Source: Leptospira sp. WS39.C2
Lineage (GTDB): Bacteria > Spirochaetota > Leptospiria > Leptospirales > Leptospiraceae
Direction: 5' to 3'
Assembly: GCF_040833965.1 (NCBI RefSeq)
Contig: NZ_CP162142.1
Location: forward strand, 3,392,001 to 3,456,000
Length of the DNA stretch: 64,000 nucleotides
This document shows, piece by piece, positions 26,229-36,662 of the stretch; positions within the stretch are counted from its first letter, which is position 1, and every line of letters begins with the position of its first letter. The notes under the pieces were generated by a model. It saw nothing but the letters and a program-made list of their open reading frames with translations. It made no database searches and was not told the origin of the DNA. Both the position numbers and the translations under genes were made by a program.

Positions 26229-27929
26229 TTAACTATTTCCAATTTCAGATTTAAGCCATTTTTTTTCACCAATTGATTTTTTCATATTTTCAATGAGTGC
26301 GACTGATATATTCGTATTCAGTTTCACCATATCCGAATCTTGTGCGACAACAATCATTTCATCAATTAAATAATCGATTAAGTTCTCAATGGATTTTCGT
26401 CCAGAGGGATCTGTTGCCATTGCCACCGTTGCCTGAGATATGGCAGAATAAATGGTTAAACTAATTTGTTTGGTAAGGTTTGCCTGCATATCTTTCGGTA
26501 AGAAAGAAATAGGTTTCATATTCGCTGAAACTCTTTCTGAAACTTCTGTGACTAAATTTTGGATCAGTGCTTGTAAGTTTGGATTTTGAGCGGATTGAGC
26601 AATATTTTTAATCGCTACTTTTTTTAACTCCGCTCGGTTTTGGTCAATGGCATTTACCAATTGATCAAGAGAATTTCCTGATCGGACTTCATTTTGTGTT
26701 TCTGTTAATATTTGAATGGTAACAATATCGGAAATTTCTTCTTTGATGATATTCGAGTAATAACGTAAAGTCTTACTGATCAAATCATTTCCTAATATTC
26801 TAGTGAACTGATTGGTTTGTAACATTAAATAGATTTTATAAACACGAACCAAACGGAAAAAGCGGAATTCAACGATCGGAATGAGTCCGAGTACATCATA
26901 CCAGTGATAAATAGGATATAAAAACCATGCAATGTATGTTTTGTTTTTAATTGCTAGTAACCAACTCAATATAAACTCTGCTAAAAAGAAAAATAGAAAC
27001 GGAGCATCTAATAATAAATAGTTGTTCACGGGGCTTCCATCAGAAGAGATCGCTCGGTAATAATTAAGAGCAAAGTATTCTCGAAAGTTTGCATTAAAAA
27101 ATTCTATTTTTTGTTCTAAAGAACGATTTTGATCTCGCCAGAACCATGCAAAAGCAACCACTGTAGAAGGAATTCGATCTCGATTTAAAATCGGGTCCAA
27201 TTCTTGTCTCAGTTTTAAATCTCTCGCCTTTGTTTTATGAGTTTGGTATTCGTTTTTAATTCCGGATTGGATATCCAATAGAAATTGTGTTTGGCCCGAC
27301 ATGGCAAAAGGATTAGTTTCTACTATCTCTAACATACGTTTGTCTAATTTATGAATGATAGACAAAATTTCTTTTGATTCGTTCGATTCGATGCTTAGTC
27401 GATTAATAAAGGCATACTTTTCAGATAACTCACCAAGAGTAGTGATTTCGTCTGTCTCTTCCATCACACTAAAAAATTCATTTAATTGAAATAGAATCTC
27501 TTCAACTTTTTTACGCCTTATTTGGACATCTTCAATTTGAAGTGCCGATTCAAAACTAACATACAGTGAGTCAAATTTTTCATTGGCGACTTGAGATTTG
27601 AGATTTGTTAGGATTTTATAAATTTCTTCTCTAGTGTTTTTTCTTTGAGATTCACGAAAATCATCGTCTCTCAGTAAAGTGAGGTATTTTAGATCGTCCA
27701 CCAAATCAGTATAAGCTGATGTAGTTCGATGCGATTCGATCCCCAAAATGGGTTTATCATACATGGAAAGAATTTCAGGGAATTTATGAAAATAAAAAGG
27801 CCTTAAACTTAGATAACTTAGGTCAAATACAATAAGTGCTAAATTTCCTAGGACAACAAACACCATGGTGATGTCCCATAAAAGTGGAATGCCCAACTTG
27901 TGTTTTTTGATTAAATCCCAAGAAATCAT
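26229..27929 (-). CDS. large membrane protein with a voltage-sensor-like segment
   Basis: A 566-residue protein. A membrane helix opens the chain ('LLWDITMVFVVLGNLALIVF'), followed by a long hydrophilic, probably coiled extracytoplasmic part (about 60-300). Around residues 305-370 comes a cluster like S2-S4 of voltage sensors: 'FLFFFLAEFILSWLLAI', 'YHWYDVLGLIPIVEF', then 'RFFRLVRVYKIYLML' with Arg/Lys every third residue. No pore or selectivity-filter sequence follows; instead a 200-residue helical cytosolic tail. Known ion channels of this type usually carry a pore, so channel activity is not supported. It stands between the protease partner and icmF. Confidence 0.6.
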   Translation of the reverse strand: MISWDLIKKHKLGIPLLWDITMVFVVLGNLALIVFDLSYLSLRPFYFHKFPEILSMYDKPILGIESHRTTSAYTDLVDDLKYLTLLRDDDFRESQRKNTREEIYKILTNLKSQVANEKFDSLYVSFESALQIEDVQIRRKKVEEILFQLNEFFSVMEETDEITTLGELSEKYAFINRLSIESNESKEILSIIHKLDKRMLEIVETNPFAMSGQTQFLLDIQSGIKNEYQTHKTKARDLKLRQELDPILNRDRIPSTVVAFAWFWRDQNRSLEQKIEFFNANFREYFALNYYRAISSDGSPVNNYLLLDAPFLFFFLAEFILSWLLAIKNKTYIAWFLYPIYHWYDVLGLIPIVEFRFFRLVRVYKIYLMLQTNQFTRILGNDLISKTLRYYSNIIKEEISDIVTIQILTETQNEVRSGNSLDQLVNAIDQNRAELKKVAIKNIAQSAQNPNLQALIQNLVTEVSERVSANMKPISFLPKDMQANLTKQISLTIYSAISQATVAMATDPSGRKSIENLIDYLIDEMIVVAQDSDMVKLNTNISVALIENMKKSIGEKKWLKSEIGNS

Positions 27930-27966
27930 AACCTTACCAAGGGTAGATTCTCTCTACCCTATCCTT

Positions 27967-30900
27967 TTACATATTGCGGCGGTACTGACCTCCCACTTCA
28001 TACAACGCATGTGAGATCTGCCCTAAAGACGCCACTTTCACTGTTTCTAGTAACTCTTGAAAGATATTTTCTTTGGCACGAGCAACATGTTTTAATTTTG
28101 TGATGGCAGTTTCCGTTTTGCCAACATTTGTTTTTTGGAATGCCTTCAAATTGCTAATTTGTTGTTGTTTCTCCTCATCTGTCGAACGGATCACTTCACC
28201 TGGAATCATAGTTGGTGAACCATTACGATTCAGGAAAGTATTCACACCAATGATAGGGTATTCTCCAGTATGTTTTAGGGTTTCATAATGCAGGGACTCT
28301 TCTTGGATTTTATTCCTTTGGTACATTCTTTCCATGGCACCCAGTACTCCACCACGTTCAGTCAATCGATTGAATTCAGTAAGGATTGCATCTTCTACCA
28401 AATTAGTTAGTTCTTCTATGATGAAAGCACCTTGGAGTGGATTTTCATTCTTTGCAAGACCTAACTCTCGGTTGATGATGAGTTGGATGGCAACTGCACG
28501 TCGGACAGATTCCTCCGTAGGTGTTGTAATTGCTTCATCATAGGCATTTGTATGAAGCGAATTACAATTATCATAAATTGCGTATAATGCTTGTAATGTT
28601 GTCCGAATATCATTAAAGTCTATTTCTTGAGAGTGAAGTGACCTTCCAGATGTTTGGATGTGGTACTTCAACATTTGCGAACGTTCATTTGCTCGGTATT
28701 TGAACTTCATTGCTTTTGCCCAAATCCTACGTGCCACTCTTCCAATCACAGAATACTCAGGATCAATTCCATTAGAAAAGAAAAAAGACAAGTTCGGTGC
28801 AAACTCATTGATGTCCATCCCTCGGCTTAGATAATACTCAACATAAGTAAATCCATTTGCTAACGTAAAAGCCACCTGCGTGATCGGGTTTGCACCTGCT
28901 TCTGCTATGTGGTATCCACTAATCGAAACAGAATAGAAATTACGAACTTGGTTTTGAATGAAATGGTGTTGGATATCACCCATCATCTTTAAGGCAAATT
29001 CTGTAGAAAAAATACAAGTATTTTGAGCTTGGTCTTCTTTAAGAATGTCTGCTTGTACAGTCCCTCTTACCTGTGAAAGAGCATCTTTTTTTAATTTTTC
29101 ATAAGTATCTTTCGGGAGTACTTCGTCGCCTGTGACACCTAACAAAAGTAATCCTAATCCGTCATTTGTCTCTGGTAAGTTTCCATCAAATTTTGGAACT
29201 GGTAATCCTTTTGTATCATAGATAGATTTGATTTTGGATGTTACTTCGTTTGTTTTTCCTTCAGCTCGAATGTATTTTTCACAAGCTTGGTCGATGGCTG
29301 CGTTTAAGAAAAAAGCAAGTACCATAGGAGCCGGGCCATTGATTGTCATAGATACGGATGTTGAAGGATCACAAAGATCAAAACCTGAATACAATTTTTT
29401 TGCATCGTCTAACGTTGCTACATTGACACCTGAATTTCCAATTTTTCCATAAATATCAGGCCGAATGTCAGGATCTTCTCCATACAAAGTTACCGAATCA
29501 AATGCAGTTGACAGTCGTTTGGCGGGCATACCAGAACTCAAATAATGGAATCTTCGATTTGTTCTTTCTGGCCCACCTTCACCTGCAAACATACGTGTTG
29601 GATCTTCCCCACTACGTTTGTAAGGATACACCCCGGCCGTGTAAGGGAAAAATCCAGGAAAGTTTTCTTGGTACGACCATTCTAAAATATCACCCCAATC
29701 CACAAATCGTGGAGTGGCAATTTTGGGAATTTTTAGATGGCTTAAGGATACAGTATAATTTTCAACTTTGATTTCTTTGCCACGAACAAAGTAAGAATAT
29801 TGTTCTTTTCGAAAGGATTCAATTGTTTCCGACCATGTTTCGATGGTTTTTCGTGATTCAACAGACAAAGAATTCCAAACCAATTCGTATTCCGATTCTA
29901 AGTCAGAAACCACTTTACCTTTTTTAGAAAGAAGTGATATGGCACCTTTCAGTTGGTAGGCGGATCGAGCGAGATCTGCTTCTTTTTTGATCCATTCTGC
30001 ATTTCGATCAATTTCTTCTTTGATTTCTGTTAAGTAACGAACACGGTCAGGCGGAAGCACAACCGATGCTTCTCTACCAATTTGGTTTTTTTGGTATTTG
30101 GACTTCCAATCTAACTTTGATTTTTCAATCACTACACTTATTAAGTGTGCATACAATTCATCGGTACCAGCATCTTGGAATTGAGAAGCAATGGTTCCAA
30201 ACACTGGCATTACATCAATAGGATCATTGAATAAATTTCGGGAACGTTGGTATTGTTTTTTCACATCCCTTAATGCATCAAGAGCACCACGTTTATCAAA
30301 TTTATTGATCGAAATAACATCAGCATAATCGATCATATCTATTTTTTCCAATTGAGTAGCAGCACCATACTCGGGAGTCATCACATACAATGAAACATCA
30401 GCAACTTCGGTGATTTCAGAATCACTTTGTCCAATTCCAGCTGTTTCCACAATGATCATATCATATCCAGCAGACTTGAGAATTTGGATGGCACCTTTGA
30501 CACTGCGATTCACGGCAATGTTTGCTTCTCGTGTGGCAAACGAACGCATATAAACCCGGTCATTAAAAATCGAATTCATTCGAATTCGATCACCGAGTAA
30601 TGCCCCACCTGTTTTTCGTTTGGAAGGATCAACTGAAAGAATCGCAACAGTTTGGTTTGGAAAATCATCCAAATAACGGCGAACCAGTTCATCTGTAAGA
30701 GATGACTTACCTGCCCCACCCGTTCCTGTGATTCCAAGGACTGGTATTGTTTTATTAGAAGGTGGAAATTCCAAATTGATCGAATAATTTGTTTTTTCCT
30801 GTAAGAGTGAAAATTCCATCTGTGTGATGGCTTGTCCCAAAGCTAAATAGTTTTTCTTTTGGATATGTGACGCCAAATTTCCGTTAAATGAAAGTGGTGC

Positions 30901-31341
30901 AGGAAAATCAGATTGTTTGACAACATCATTGATCATCCCTTGCAATCCTAAAGTTCGTCCTTCATCAGGTGAATAAATATGAGCCACACCATATTTATGT
31001 AAAACTTCTATCTCCGATGGTAAAATGGTTCCACCACCACCACCAAACACCCGTATGTGGCCAGCACCTTCTTTTTTTAACAAATCAATCATGTATTGGA
31101 AGTATTCCACATGACCACCTTGGTAACTGGTGATGGCGATTCCTTGGACATCTTCTTGGATGGCACATTGGACAATTTCCTGGACACTACGGTTGTGGCC
31201 CAAATGGATCACTTCCACGCCACTTTGTTGTAAAATCCTACGCATGATATTGATCGAAGCATCGTGTCCGTCAAAAAGGGATGCCGCCGTTACAAAGCGG
31301 ATTTTGTTTTGCGGGGTGTAGGTCAGAATTTCGGTGCTCAT
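27967..31341 (-). CDS. icmF: fused isobutyryl-CoA mutase (B12-dependent acyl-CoA mutase with G-protein chaperone)
   Basis: A 1124-residue fusion that isomerises branched and linear acyl-CoAs (for example isobutyryl/butyryl-CoA) by a radical mechanism with adenosylcobalamin. Domains in order: B12-binding (about 15-150, '[15 protein letters not shown]' with the cobalt-ligand His), MeaB-like GTPase (P-loop '[14 protein letters not shown]' near 205), linker, then the TIM-barrel substrate domain from about 560 ('[19 protein letters not shown]', '[19 protein letters not shown]'). This order and length are the signature of IcmF rather than of two-subunit methylmalonyl-CoA mutase. ATG 31341 is preferred over a TTG nine bases upstream. 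No cobalamin riboswitch is evident in the 100 bp upstream. Confidence 0.94.
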   Translation of the reverse strand: MSTEILTYTPQNKIRFVTAASLFDGHDASINIMRRILQQSGVEVIHLGHNRSVQEIVQCAIQEDVQGIAITSYQGGHVEYFQYMIDLLKKEGAGHIRVFGGGGGTILPSEIEVLHKYGVAHIYSPDEGRTLGLQGMINDVVKQSDFPAPLSFNGNLASHIQKKNYLALGQAITQMEFSLLQEKTNYSINLEFPPSNKTIPVLGITGTGGAGKSSLTDELVRRYLDDFPNQTVAILSVDPSKRKTGGALLGDRIRMNSIFNDRVYMRSFATREANIAVNRSVKGAIQILKSAGYDMIIVETAGIGQSDSEITEVADVSLYVMTPEYGAATQLEKIDMIDYADVISINKFDKRGALDALRDVKKQYQRSRNLFNDPIDVMPVFGTIASQFQDAGTDELYAHLISVVIEKSKLDWKSKYQKNQIGREASVVLPPDRVRYLTEIKEEIDRNAEWIKKEADLARSAYQLKGAISLLSKKGKVVSDLESEYELVWNSLSVESRKTIETWSETIESFRKEQYSYFVRGKEIKVENYTVSLSHLKIPKIATPRFVDWGDILEWSYQENFPGFFPYTAGVYPYKRSGEDPTRMFAGEGGPERTNRRFHYLSSGMPAKRLSTAFDSVTLYGEDPDIRPDIYGKIGNSGVNVATLDDAKKLYSGFDLCDPSTSVSMTINGPAPMVLAFFLNAAIDQACEKYIRAEGKTNEVTSKIKSIYDTKGLPVPKFDGNLPETNDGLGLLLLGVTGDEVLPKDTYEKLKKDALSQVRGTVQADILKEDQAQNTCIFSTEFALKMMGDIQHHFIQNQVRNFYSVSISGYHIAEAGANPITQVAFTLANGFTYVEYYLSRGMDINEFAPNLSFFFSNGIDPEYSVIGRVARRIWAKAMKFKYRANERSQMLKYHIQTSGRSLHSQEIDFNDIRTTLQALYAIYDNCNSLHTNAYDEAITTPTEESVRRAVAIQLIINRELGLAKNENPLQGAFIIEELTNLVEDAILTEFNRLTERGGVLGAMERMYQRNKIQEESLHYETLKHTGEYPIIGVNTFLNRNGSPTMIPGEVIRSTDEEKQQQISNLKAFQKTNVGKTETAITKLKHVARAKENIFQELLETVKVASLGQISHALYEVGGQYRRNM

Positions 31342-31444
31342 AGAGAACAACGTTCTAAAAACTTCGTTCTGGATTCAATTGGAAAATGTGACGAGAATGA
31401 CATAACTTCTCCGATCATGCCATATTTTCTTAGAAAAGTCCAGT

Positions 31445-32266
31445 TTAAAGGATGGACTCTGCCTGTTTCATAAGATCTCGCACCCGATTTTCCAAGATTT
31501 CTGTCAGTTCTTTAGCGGCTTTTTTCTCAGGGCCCGTTGGAAACTCTGATGGTAAAATCGGTTTCCCAATTTGGTATCGGATTTTCGTTTTGAATGCATC
31601 TCCCGTGAGAAAGGCTTTGGGTTTGGACATATTGGTCGCACCGACGATTCCAGAGGGAATGATCGGAACACCTGCTCTTATTGCCAGTTTTGCAGCCATT
31701 GCACGAAATGATTGTAATTCTCCTGTTTCCGAACGAGAACCTTCAGGGTAAATGGATAGGAGTTCTCCTTCTTTCATGAGATCCACCATATAGGTTTCTA
31801 ATTTTTCATAGTATTCCATCGCAGCCCGTTTGTCCATTTCCGATTCTTTCGCGGCATTTCGGATGATGGGCATACTCCCCCAATTGATGAGATTTTTTTT
31901 CACAACACTTCCTAACGAGTTTAATAACACTTCAATGATCGGTTTCGTGAGGCTGAGAGGTGGGTAATGGAATGGGGAATTTTTATGGTTTAGGATCGCC
32001 ATGATCTCTTCTTGGGGGTGGAAGAGCTCATATTTTCCTAAATAGACGATTTTTCGATCCGCATAGGCACCTTGCACAGGAATGTCCAGATAATCTGTAT
32101 GATTGGAAATGATGAGTGCCCCACCCGACTCAGGAATGTTTTCAGAACCAGCCACTTTGACATCATAAATCAGCTCTAAAAGGTTACGGAGGATGGTTTT
32201 TGGCACCTCACGGGGAATAACAAACAAACTTTCAAGAATATCAGCGGGATTTTGGTTAGGTTCCAT
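31445..32266 (-). CDS. 1-acyl-sn-glycerol-3-phosphate acyltransferase-like protein (PlsC family)
   Basis: An acyltransferase of the PlsC/LPLAT superfamily that esterifies lysophospholipids at the inner membrane. The catalytic motif NHxxxxD is 'IISNHTDYLDIP', and the substrate-binding motif is 'YPEGSRSETGELQSF'; 'AGVPIIPSGIVGA' is the third conserved block. The start at 32266 leaves a promoter-sized gap before the divergent PAP2 gene; an upstream in-frame ATG at 32320 would add 18 residues. The neighbour across the divergent gap is also a lipid enzyme, hinting at phospholipid metabolism. Confidence 0.85.
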   Translation of the reverse strand: MEPNQNPADILESLFVIPREVPKTILRNLLELIYDVKVAGSENIPESGGALIISNHTDYLDIPVQGAYADRKIVYLGKYELFHPQEEIMAILNHKNSPFHYPPLSLTKPIIEVLLNSLGSVVKKNLINWGSMPIIRNAAKESEMDKRAAMEYYEKLETYMVDLMKEGELLSIYPEGSRSETGELQSFRAMAAKLAIRAGVPIIPSGIVGATNMSKPKAFLTGDAFKTKIRYQIGKPILPSEFPTGPEKKAAKELTEILENRVRDLMKQAESIL

Positions 32267-32325
32267 AGAAACATCACATATTTCAAAATAAAACTTTATG
32301 AAATCAAGTTCGATTTTCATCTTAG

Positions 32326-33348
32326 ATGGAAATTCCTATGAAAGAACTTTTATTAGCAAACGCCTCCCTTTGGTTCTCCTCAGGTCCACTGGAATCCTTA
32401 CACCTTTTGGACCCATCCCTCGGAGGAATCTTATTTGTGATCTCTACCATCTGCCATTATTTGGGTGGGAGTAGTTTTTTCCTCGGTCTCATCTCCTTTG
32501 TGTACATTTATTACCGTCCGAAGCTTGCTTTTGAACTGTCATTTGGTCTTTTAACCTCTGGAATCACCATTTCTCTCTGCAAATTTTACTTTGAAAGCCC
32601 AAGGCCCTTTCCCTATCCCGAAGCCTTTGATGAAAAGGCTTTTGGATTACCTTCGGGTCACGTTTATTCTGCCGTTGTCGTCTGGGGATTGTTAGCATAT
32701 CGGATTCCAAAATTATGGTTTCGGATCGTTTCTATACTTATCATTCTTTTTATGCCTTTTTCCAGGATGTATTTAAAAGTACATTATTTAGGGGATATAT
32801 CAGTTGGATTTGGTTTGGGAATTTTACATTTAATCATTGTTTTATTTTTATTAAAACAATTTTACGAAAGAAAAATAGACCATCCTTTTATATCTACCAA
32901 CCAATATAGAACTTTAGGTTTACTTGGAATTGTCCTTACCCTTTTTCCCATCGTTTTAGATTCACCTTTTTTATCTGAGGAACACTATCATAGTTTGTCA
33001 GGTGTATTAACGGCAAGTGGTGCGTTAGGTGGATTTTGGTTAGGGATATTATTTTATCCGAGGTTCAGCAAAACTGAATTTTACAATTGGAAGATGCCAA
33101 ATTTTAATTTCAAATTTGGTTCAGAACCATTTTCGATTTTTTGGAAAACCTTTTTTGTTAGGTTAATGGTATTAGGAATTGTAATCGGTTTGTTTTATGT
33201 TGTTCCAGGTATTTTAATTAAAAAATCAGTTTGGAAAGATGATTTGTTTTTAAGATACATACGTTACTTGGTTGTTGGTTTTGCATTGGTTTGTATAGTT
33301 CCACTAGTTTTACAAAAGATTCAAAAAGGAAAGTTTTTGCAAAACTAG
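32326..33348 (+). CDS. PAP2-family phosphatase, integral membrane
   Basis: A 340-residue membrane phosphatase of the PAP2/phosphatidic-acid phosphatase type. All three motifs are seen: 'KFYFESPRP', 'LPSGHVYSA' (catalytic His) and 'SRMYLKVHYLGD'. The N-terminal 190 residues carry the six-helix PAP2 core; four further helices follow, an extension not found in minimal enzymes. Likely substrates are lipid phosphates or pyrophosphates such as undecaprenyl pyrophosphate. An ATG 12 bases downstream (32338) is an equally good start. The flippase gene follows 3 bp after the stop, implying a shared envelope role. Confidence 0.88.
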   Translation: MEIPMKELLLANASLWFSSGPLESLHLLDPSLGGILFVISTICHYLGGSSFFLGLISFVYIYYRPKLAFELSFGLLTSGITISLCKFYFESPRPFPYPEAFDEKAFGLPSGHVYSAVVVWGLLAYRIPKLWFRIVSILIILFMPFSRMYLKVHYLGDISVGFGLGILHLIIVLFLLKQFYERKIDHPFISTNQYRTLGLLGIVLTLFPIVLDSPFLSEEHYHSLSGVLTASGALGGFWLGILFYPRFSKTEFYNWKMPNFNFKFGSEPFSIFWKTFFVRLMVLGIVIGLFYVVPGILIKKSVWKDDLFLRYIRYLVVGFALVCIVPLVLQKIQKGKFLQN

Positions 33349-33351
33349 TAC

Positions 33352-34629
33352 ATGCAAAAAATCAAAAAAATCTTACAAATCTTAAAAGTAGAGCTGATGA
33401 AAGAAGGAGTTTTAAAAAACTCTTTTTTTGTCAGTTCATCCAAAGCAATATCAGCTGTAACTAATCTAGTATTTATGATTTATTCCGTAAATTTGCTAAG
33501 CAAAGCGGAAAACGGAAAACTACAATACTTCTTAGGATTCCTTCCAGTTGTTCTTGCAATTGCAGAATTTGGATTACCAAATGCACTAATCAAATATATC
33601 TCTCCGATGGCAGAAAAAAAGGAAAACCCGGGTGCCATTTTAAATGCTTCTCTCAGGATTAAGTTTTATTCCTTTTTGTTTTTATCTTTTGTTACCTTTG
33701 TTGCATATCTCACTAGTGATGAAAATTATTTTGTCTTATTACTCTTGTTATTTGGTGGGATTATCATTTCTTTCATTTCTTATTTTGAAAGTTTATTTGT
33801 TTCTTACAGGAAATATAAGTCCTTATCACTTTGGAATCCACTCCCAAATGTGGTTCGTTTATTACTCTTAATATACTTTTCCGAAACTAATGCACATCCA
33901 TTAACATATATGGATATTCTTGCGATTTTTTGTATTGCACCCATCTTCGTATTGTTTCTATTTTTTATTTTTTTTGGTAAAGAAGAGATCTCCTTTTCAG
34001 CTGAAATTTCCGAAATTCGTTTGAATGAAAAAAAACTCCTGCTTTTTAATTTATGGGCTTTTGCTGCTTCTATTTTTGCAATTCTATCTGACAGAATGGA
34101 GATATTCTTTTTAAACCAATTCCACCCACCAGAAATTGTTGCCGATTACGGTACCGCCTTACAGTTATTTAGCGGATTTATAATCATTTTAGCTACTTTT
34201 AACTCAATCATTTATCCAAAAATGGCAAGACTTGCTGAAACCGATGAATTTGCCACCGTCCTAAAAAAATCAGTTTTTTTAGGTGGTATAATCGCAATTT
34301 GTTTATCACCTGGAATTTTACTAGCAGAACCCATCTTGACCTTGTTATTCGGAACGAAATACACAAATTCAATTTCAGTTTTTAAAATTCTATATCCAAA
34401 TTTTTTATTACAGTTGGTTTTCGCACCCTTGGGAACCGCATTATTTGCATTAGGTTTACCTAGGTTACTTGCAGGACTTGCTTTACTAAGATTGGTATTT
34501 GGAGCTCTATTTGATTATTGGATTATCCCAGATTTTGGGGCCAATGGTGCTGCTGTTTCTTTATTTTTAGGCCAAATCGTATCTTGGTTAATATTAACCG
34601 GTTATTTTATGGCTTATTTTCGGAAATGA
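33352..34629 (+). CDS. polysaccharide/lipid-oligosaccharide flippase (Wzx/MOP superfamily)
   Basis: A 425-residue membrane protein with about 12 predicted helices, typical of MOP-superfamily flippases that move lipid-linked oligosaccharides across the inner membrane. The first helices 'ISAVTNLVFMIYSVNLLSK' and 'FLPVVLAIAEFGLPNALIKY' show the family style, including the 'EFGLPNALIKY' motif. The coding region begins 3 bp after the PAP2 gene, so the two are likely co-transcribed; undecaprenyl-phosphate recycling and flipping would be a sensible pairing. The last 23 bp overlap the convergent gene. Confidence 0.82.
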   Translation: MQKIKKILQILKVELMKEGVLKNSFFVSSSKAISAVTNLVFMIYSVNLLSKAENGKLQYFLGFLPVVLAIAEFGLPNALIKYISPMAEKKENPGAILNASLRIKFYSFLFLSFVTFVAYLTSDENYFVLLLLLFGGIIISFISYFESLFVSYRKYKSLSLWNPLPNVVRLLLLIYFSETNAHPLTYMDILAIFCIAPIFVLFLFFIFFGKEEISFSAEISEIRLNEKKLLLFNLWAFAASIFAILSDRMEIFFLNQFHPPEIVADYGTALQLFSGFIIILATFNSIIYPKMARLAETDEFATVLKKSVFLGGIIAICLSPGILLAEPILTLLFGTKYTNSISVFKILYPNFLLQLVFAPLGTALFALGLPRLLAGLALLRLVFGALFDYWIIPDFGANGAAVSLFLGQIVSWLILTGYFMAYFRK

Positions 34630-35233
34630 CATACTCATACATTTTTTTGTAATGGCTGATTAAAATTTCCCATTCATTCGGATCAATGTTATTTTCGTAT
34701 AATTTTTGATAGGCGGCCTTTACTGTTTTCCCTTGGGATAAATATTCTTTTAGTTTTAGTAAAACCATCTTCAATTGAATTGAATCCAATTGTATGTCAT
34801 AATCTCTATTAATTTTTGCTCCAGAAGACAATTCAAATTCTCTTACAAAAATTTCAGACAAAGCTAATATCCCATAACCTTTCTCTTTTTTTGGTTGTAA
34901 ATCAGTTCTTGTTTTTGCCCAAGCTAACAAAAATAGAGAAGGAATCGGTGGATATTCACCTAACAGAGTTCCATCGGGCAATTGTAACTTTTGTGAAAAT
35001 CTTACAATGGCTCTTGCAAGTTCCTTTTTTTTTCTTTGGGATATTTTGGGAGATTCATTTTGAGTTAAATAGGAAACAATAACGGCTTCTTCTTTACTAT
35101 GGTCCGTTTTTTCAAAAAATCGACTCAGGTCGTAGGAAAAACGAGTGTCAGCTTCCCCGTAAGAAAAAATAACCAACAGTAGAGGGAAAATGAGAAGAAA
35201 TCCATGTCGATATTTCAGAAGTATTTTCTTCAT
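34607..35233 (-). CDS. unknown exported protein
   Basis: A 208-residue protein with a signal peptide ('HGFLLIFPLLLVIFSYGEAD'), followed by a helix-rich soluble domain: 'ARAIVRFSQKLQLPDG', 'SLFLLAWAKTRTDLQPK', 'KGYGILALSEIFVREFEL', 'IQLDSIQLKMVLLKLKEYL'. The spacing of helices and the 'KKGYGILALSE' segment hint at a lysozyme-like or transglycosylase-like fold, but no catalytic motif can be confirmed. Its first 44 bp overlap the start of the divergent outer-membrane protein, an unusual arrangement. Confidence 0.55.
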   Translation of the reverse strand: MKKILLKYRHGFLLIFPLLLVIFSYGEADTRFSYDLSRFFEKTDHSKEEAVIVSYLTQNESPKISQRKKKELARAIVRFSQKLQLPDGTLLGEYPPIPSLFLLAWAKTRTDLQPKKEKGYGILALSEIFVREFELSSGAKINRDYDIQLDSIQLKMVLLKLKEYLSQGKTVKAAYQKLYENNIDPNEWEILISHYKKMYEYVISENKP

Positions 35234-36662
35234 CCCTTCTAGTATCGGGATAGTTTCTTTTCTCTTTCTGTCTTTTTTTCAAATCCTCAATGCTCAAACG
35301 TATTCTGATGCAGTGAGAGACGATGACAGGGCCAATCGGCATTTTGGAATGGTAAAAGTCCAAGAACGGCAAAATTCTATTCCAAACCCGCAGGATAAAG
35401 AAGGTTTTGCATTCCAAACTTCGTTCCTATCGGGAGGGAAGTTCCAAAGCCAAAAGGGAGGTATTGATTCAGAAAAAGCGAATCGGTATCATTCCGAAGG
35501 GATAATCACCACTCCAACTTTATTTTCCTATACCCAACCAAATTGGTCCTCTGGATTGTTTATCGCACCACGTGTTTCTGTCTCGGAGAGTCGGATTATC
35601 AATAAAGAAGTTAGAACAGTATATGATTCTGAAGCAGCATTCCTTCTCACAAAGGAATTATCAAAAATCCAAATATCTATAGAAACTGGCCGCGGATACA
35701 ACCGACTTGATCGTTATGGGTTTGTTTTTGTAGGAATGGCAAATTATATTTCTTTATCACTTAATACAAAATTTGGATTTCGTTTAACAGGAATTCGATT
35801 AAATGCTAAACCTGAATTAGAAAACTGGTTTGGTCCACCATGGTCAGGGTATCGAAGAGAAATGTACGGTGGCAGAATTTCATCAGAGAAAATCCTTTTT
35901 TGGGAGGAGTTTCGTATTTTCCAGTTTGTGTACGAAGACCCAAACCACAATACCAACAACTCTCCAGGATCTAGTCAAAGGGTATCGGGGAGATATTCTT
36001 ATACAGGTATTGAATTCCAATCCAAACCTTTTTTGGATATTTGGGGTTTTGATTTCACAGCCATAAGTCTACAAGGTGAATCAAAATCAACCAATACAGC
36101 TTGGTCTGAATCTAAAACGAGTACCAATTCTTATTTAGGATTTTTTTCCCTACATTCACAAAATGAAAAATTGAGTTTTGCATTAGCTGGACTATTGACT
36201 AAAAAAGATCAAAAAGATCGCAGTGATTCAAATAGCAATGGTTATGCTTCAAGTTTCGCAGAACCGAAAGTCCTTGGAGGATATTCTTCTTTTTTACTAT
36301 TCCAATCTTTGGATTTTATCCACCCTCCCTTATTCCGAGACCGACCATTACCACAAAATCCAAATTTTGAAAACAAAGGAATCCAAATGTTTGGAATCCA
36401 ATTTGGTTGGGATTGGAATTCCTGGATTCGTAGTGATTTATTTTTAAACCGAGCAGATTCTATTTTAGGCAAAGGAAACGAAGTGATTACGAAGTTAAGT
36501 GTTACTGCAAAAGATTATGGAAATTTAGTTTCACAATTCAGTTTTTCCTACACTGAAATGGATCCCCGCCGGCAACGAGTATTTATTACAGAACCTTTTA
36601 CCGAAAAAGAACCTAACAAAGAGTATATTAGAATTTATATTTCTTTAGGTATGCAGTATTAA
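35190..36662 (+). CDS. outer-membrane beta-barrel-like protein
   Basis: A 490-residue protein with a signal sequence ('GIVSFLFLSFFQILNAQT') and long stretches of alternating hydrophobic and polar residues ending in aromatic amino acids, the pattern of outer-membrane beta-strands; the chain ends '...IRIYISLGMQY' with a terminal Tyr. No known porin signature was recognised. The start ATG 35190 has a usable ribosome-binding site (GAGGGA) and overlaps the divergent gene's beginning by 44 bp. Transport or surface function unknown. Confidence 0.65.
   Translation: MRRNPCRYFRSIFFIPSSIGIVSFLFLSFFQILNAQTYSDAVRDDDRANRHFGMVKVQERQNSIPNPQDKEGFAFQTSFLSGGKFQSQKGGIDSEKANRYHSEGIITTPTLFSYTQPNWSSGLFIAPRVSVSESRIINKEVRTVYDSEAAFLLTKELSKIQISIETGRGYNRLDRYGFVFVGMANYISLSLNTKFGFRLTGIRLNAKPELENWFGPPWSGYRREMYGGRISSEKILFWEEFRIFQFVYEDPNHNTNNSPGSSQRVSGRYSYTGIEFQSKPFLDIWGFDFTAISLQGESKSTNTAWSESKTSTNSYLGFFSLHSQNEKLSFALAGLLTKKDQKDRSDSNSNGYASSFAEPKVLGGYSSFLLFQSLDFIHPPLFRDRPLPQNPNFENKGIQMFGIQFGWDWNSWIRSDLFLNRADSILGKGNEVITKLSVTAKDYGNLVSQFSFSYTEMDPRRQRVFITEPFTEKEPNKEYIRIYISLGMQY

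Noticed and set aside
31342..31444. Possible cobalamin riboswitch before icmF
   Set aside because: Only about 100 bp separates the genes and no B12-box-like sequence was found.
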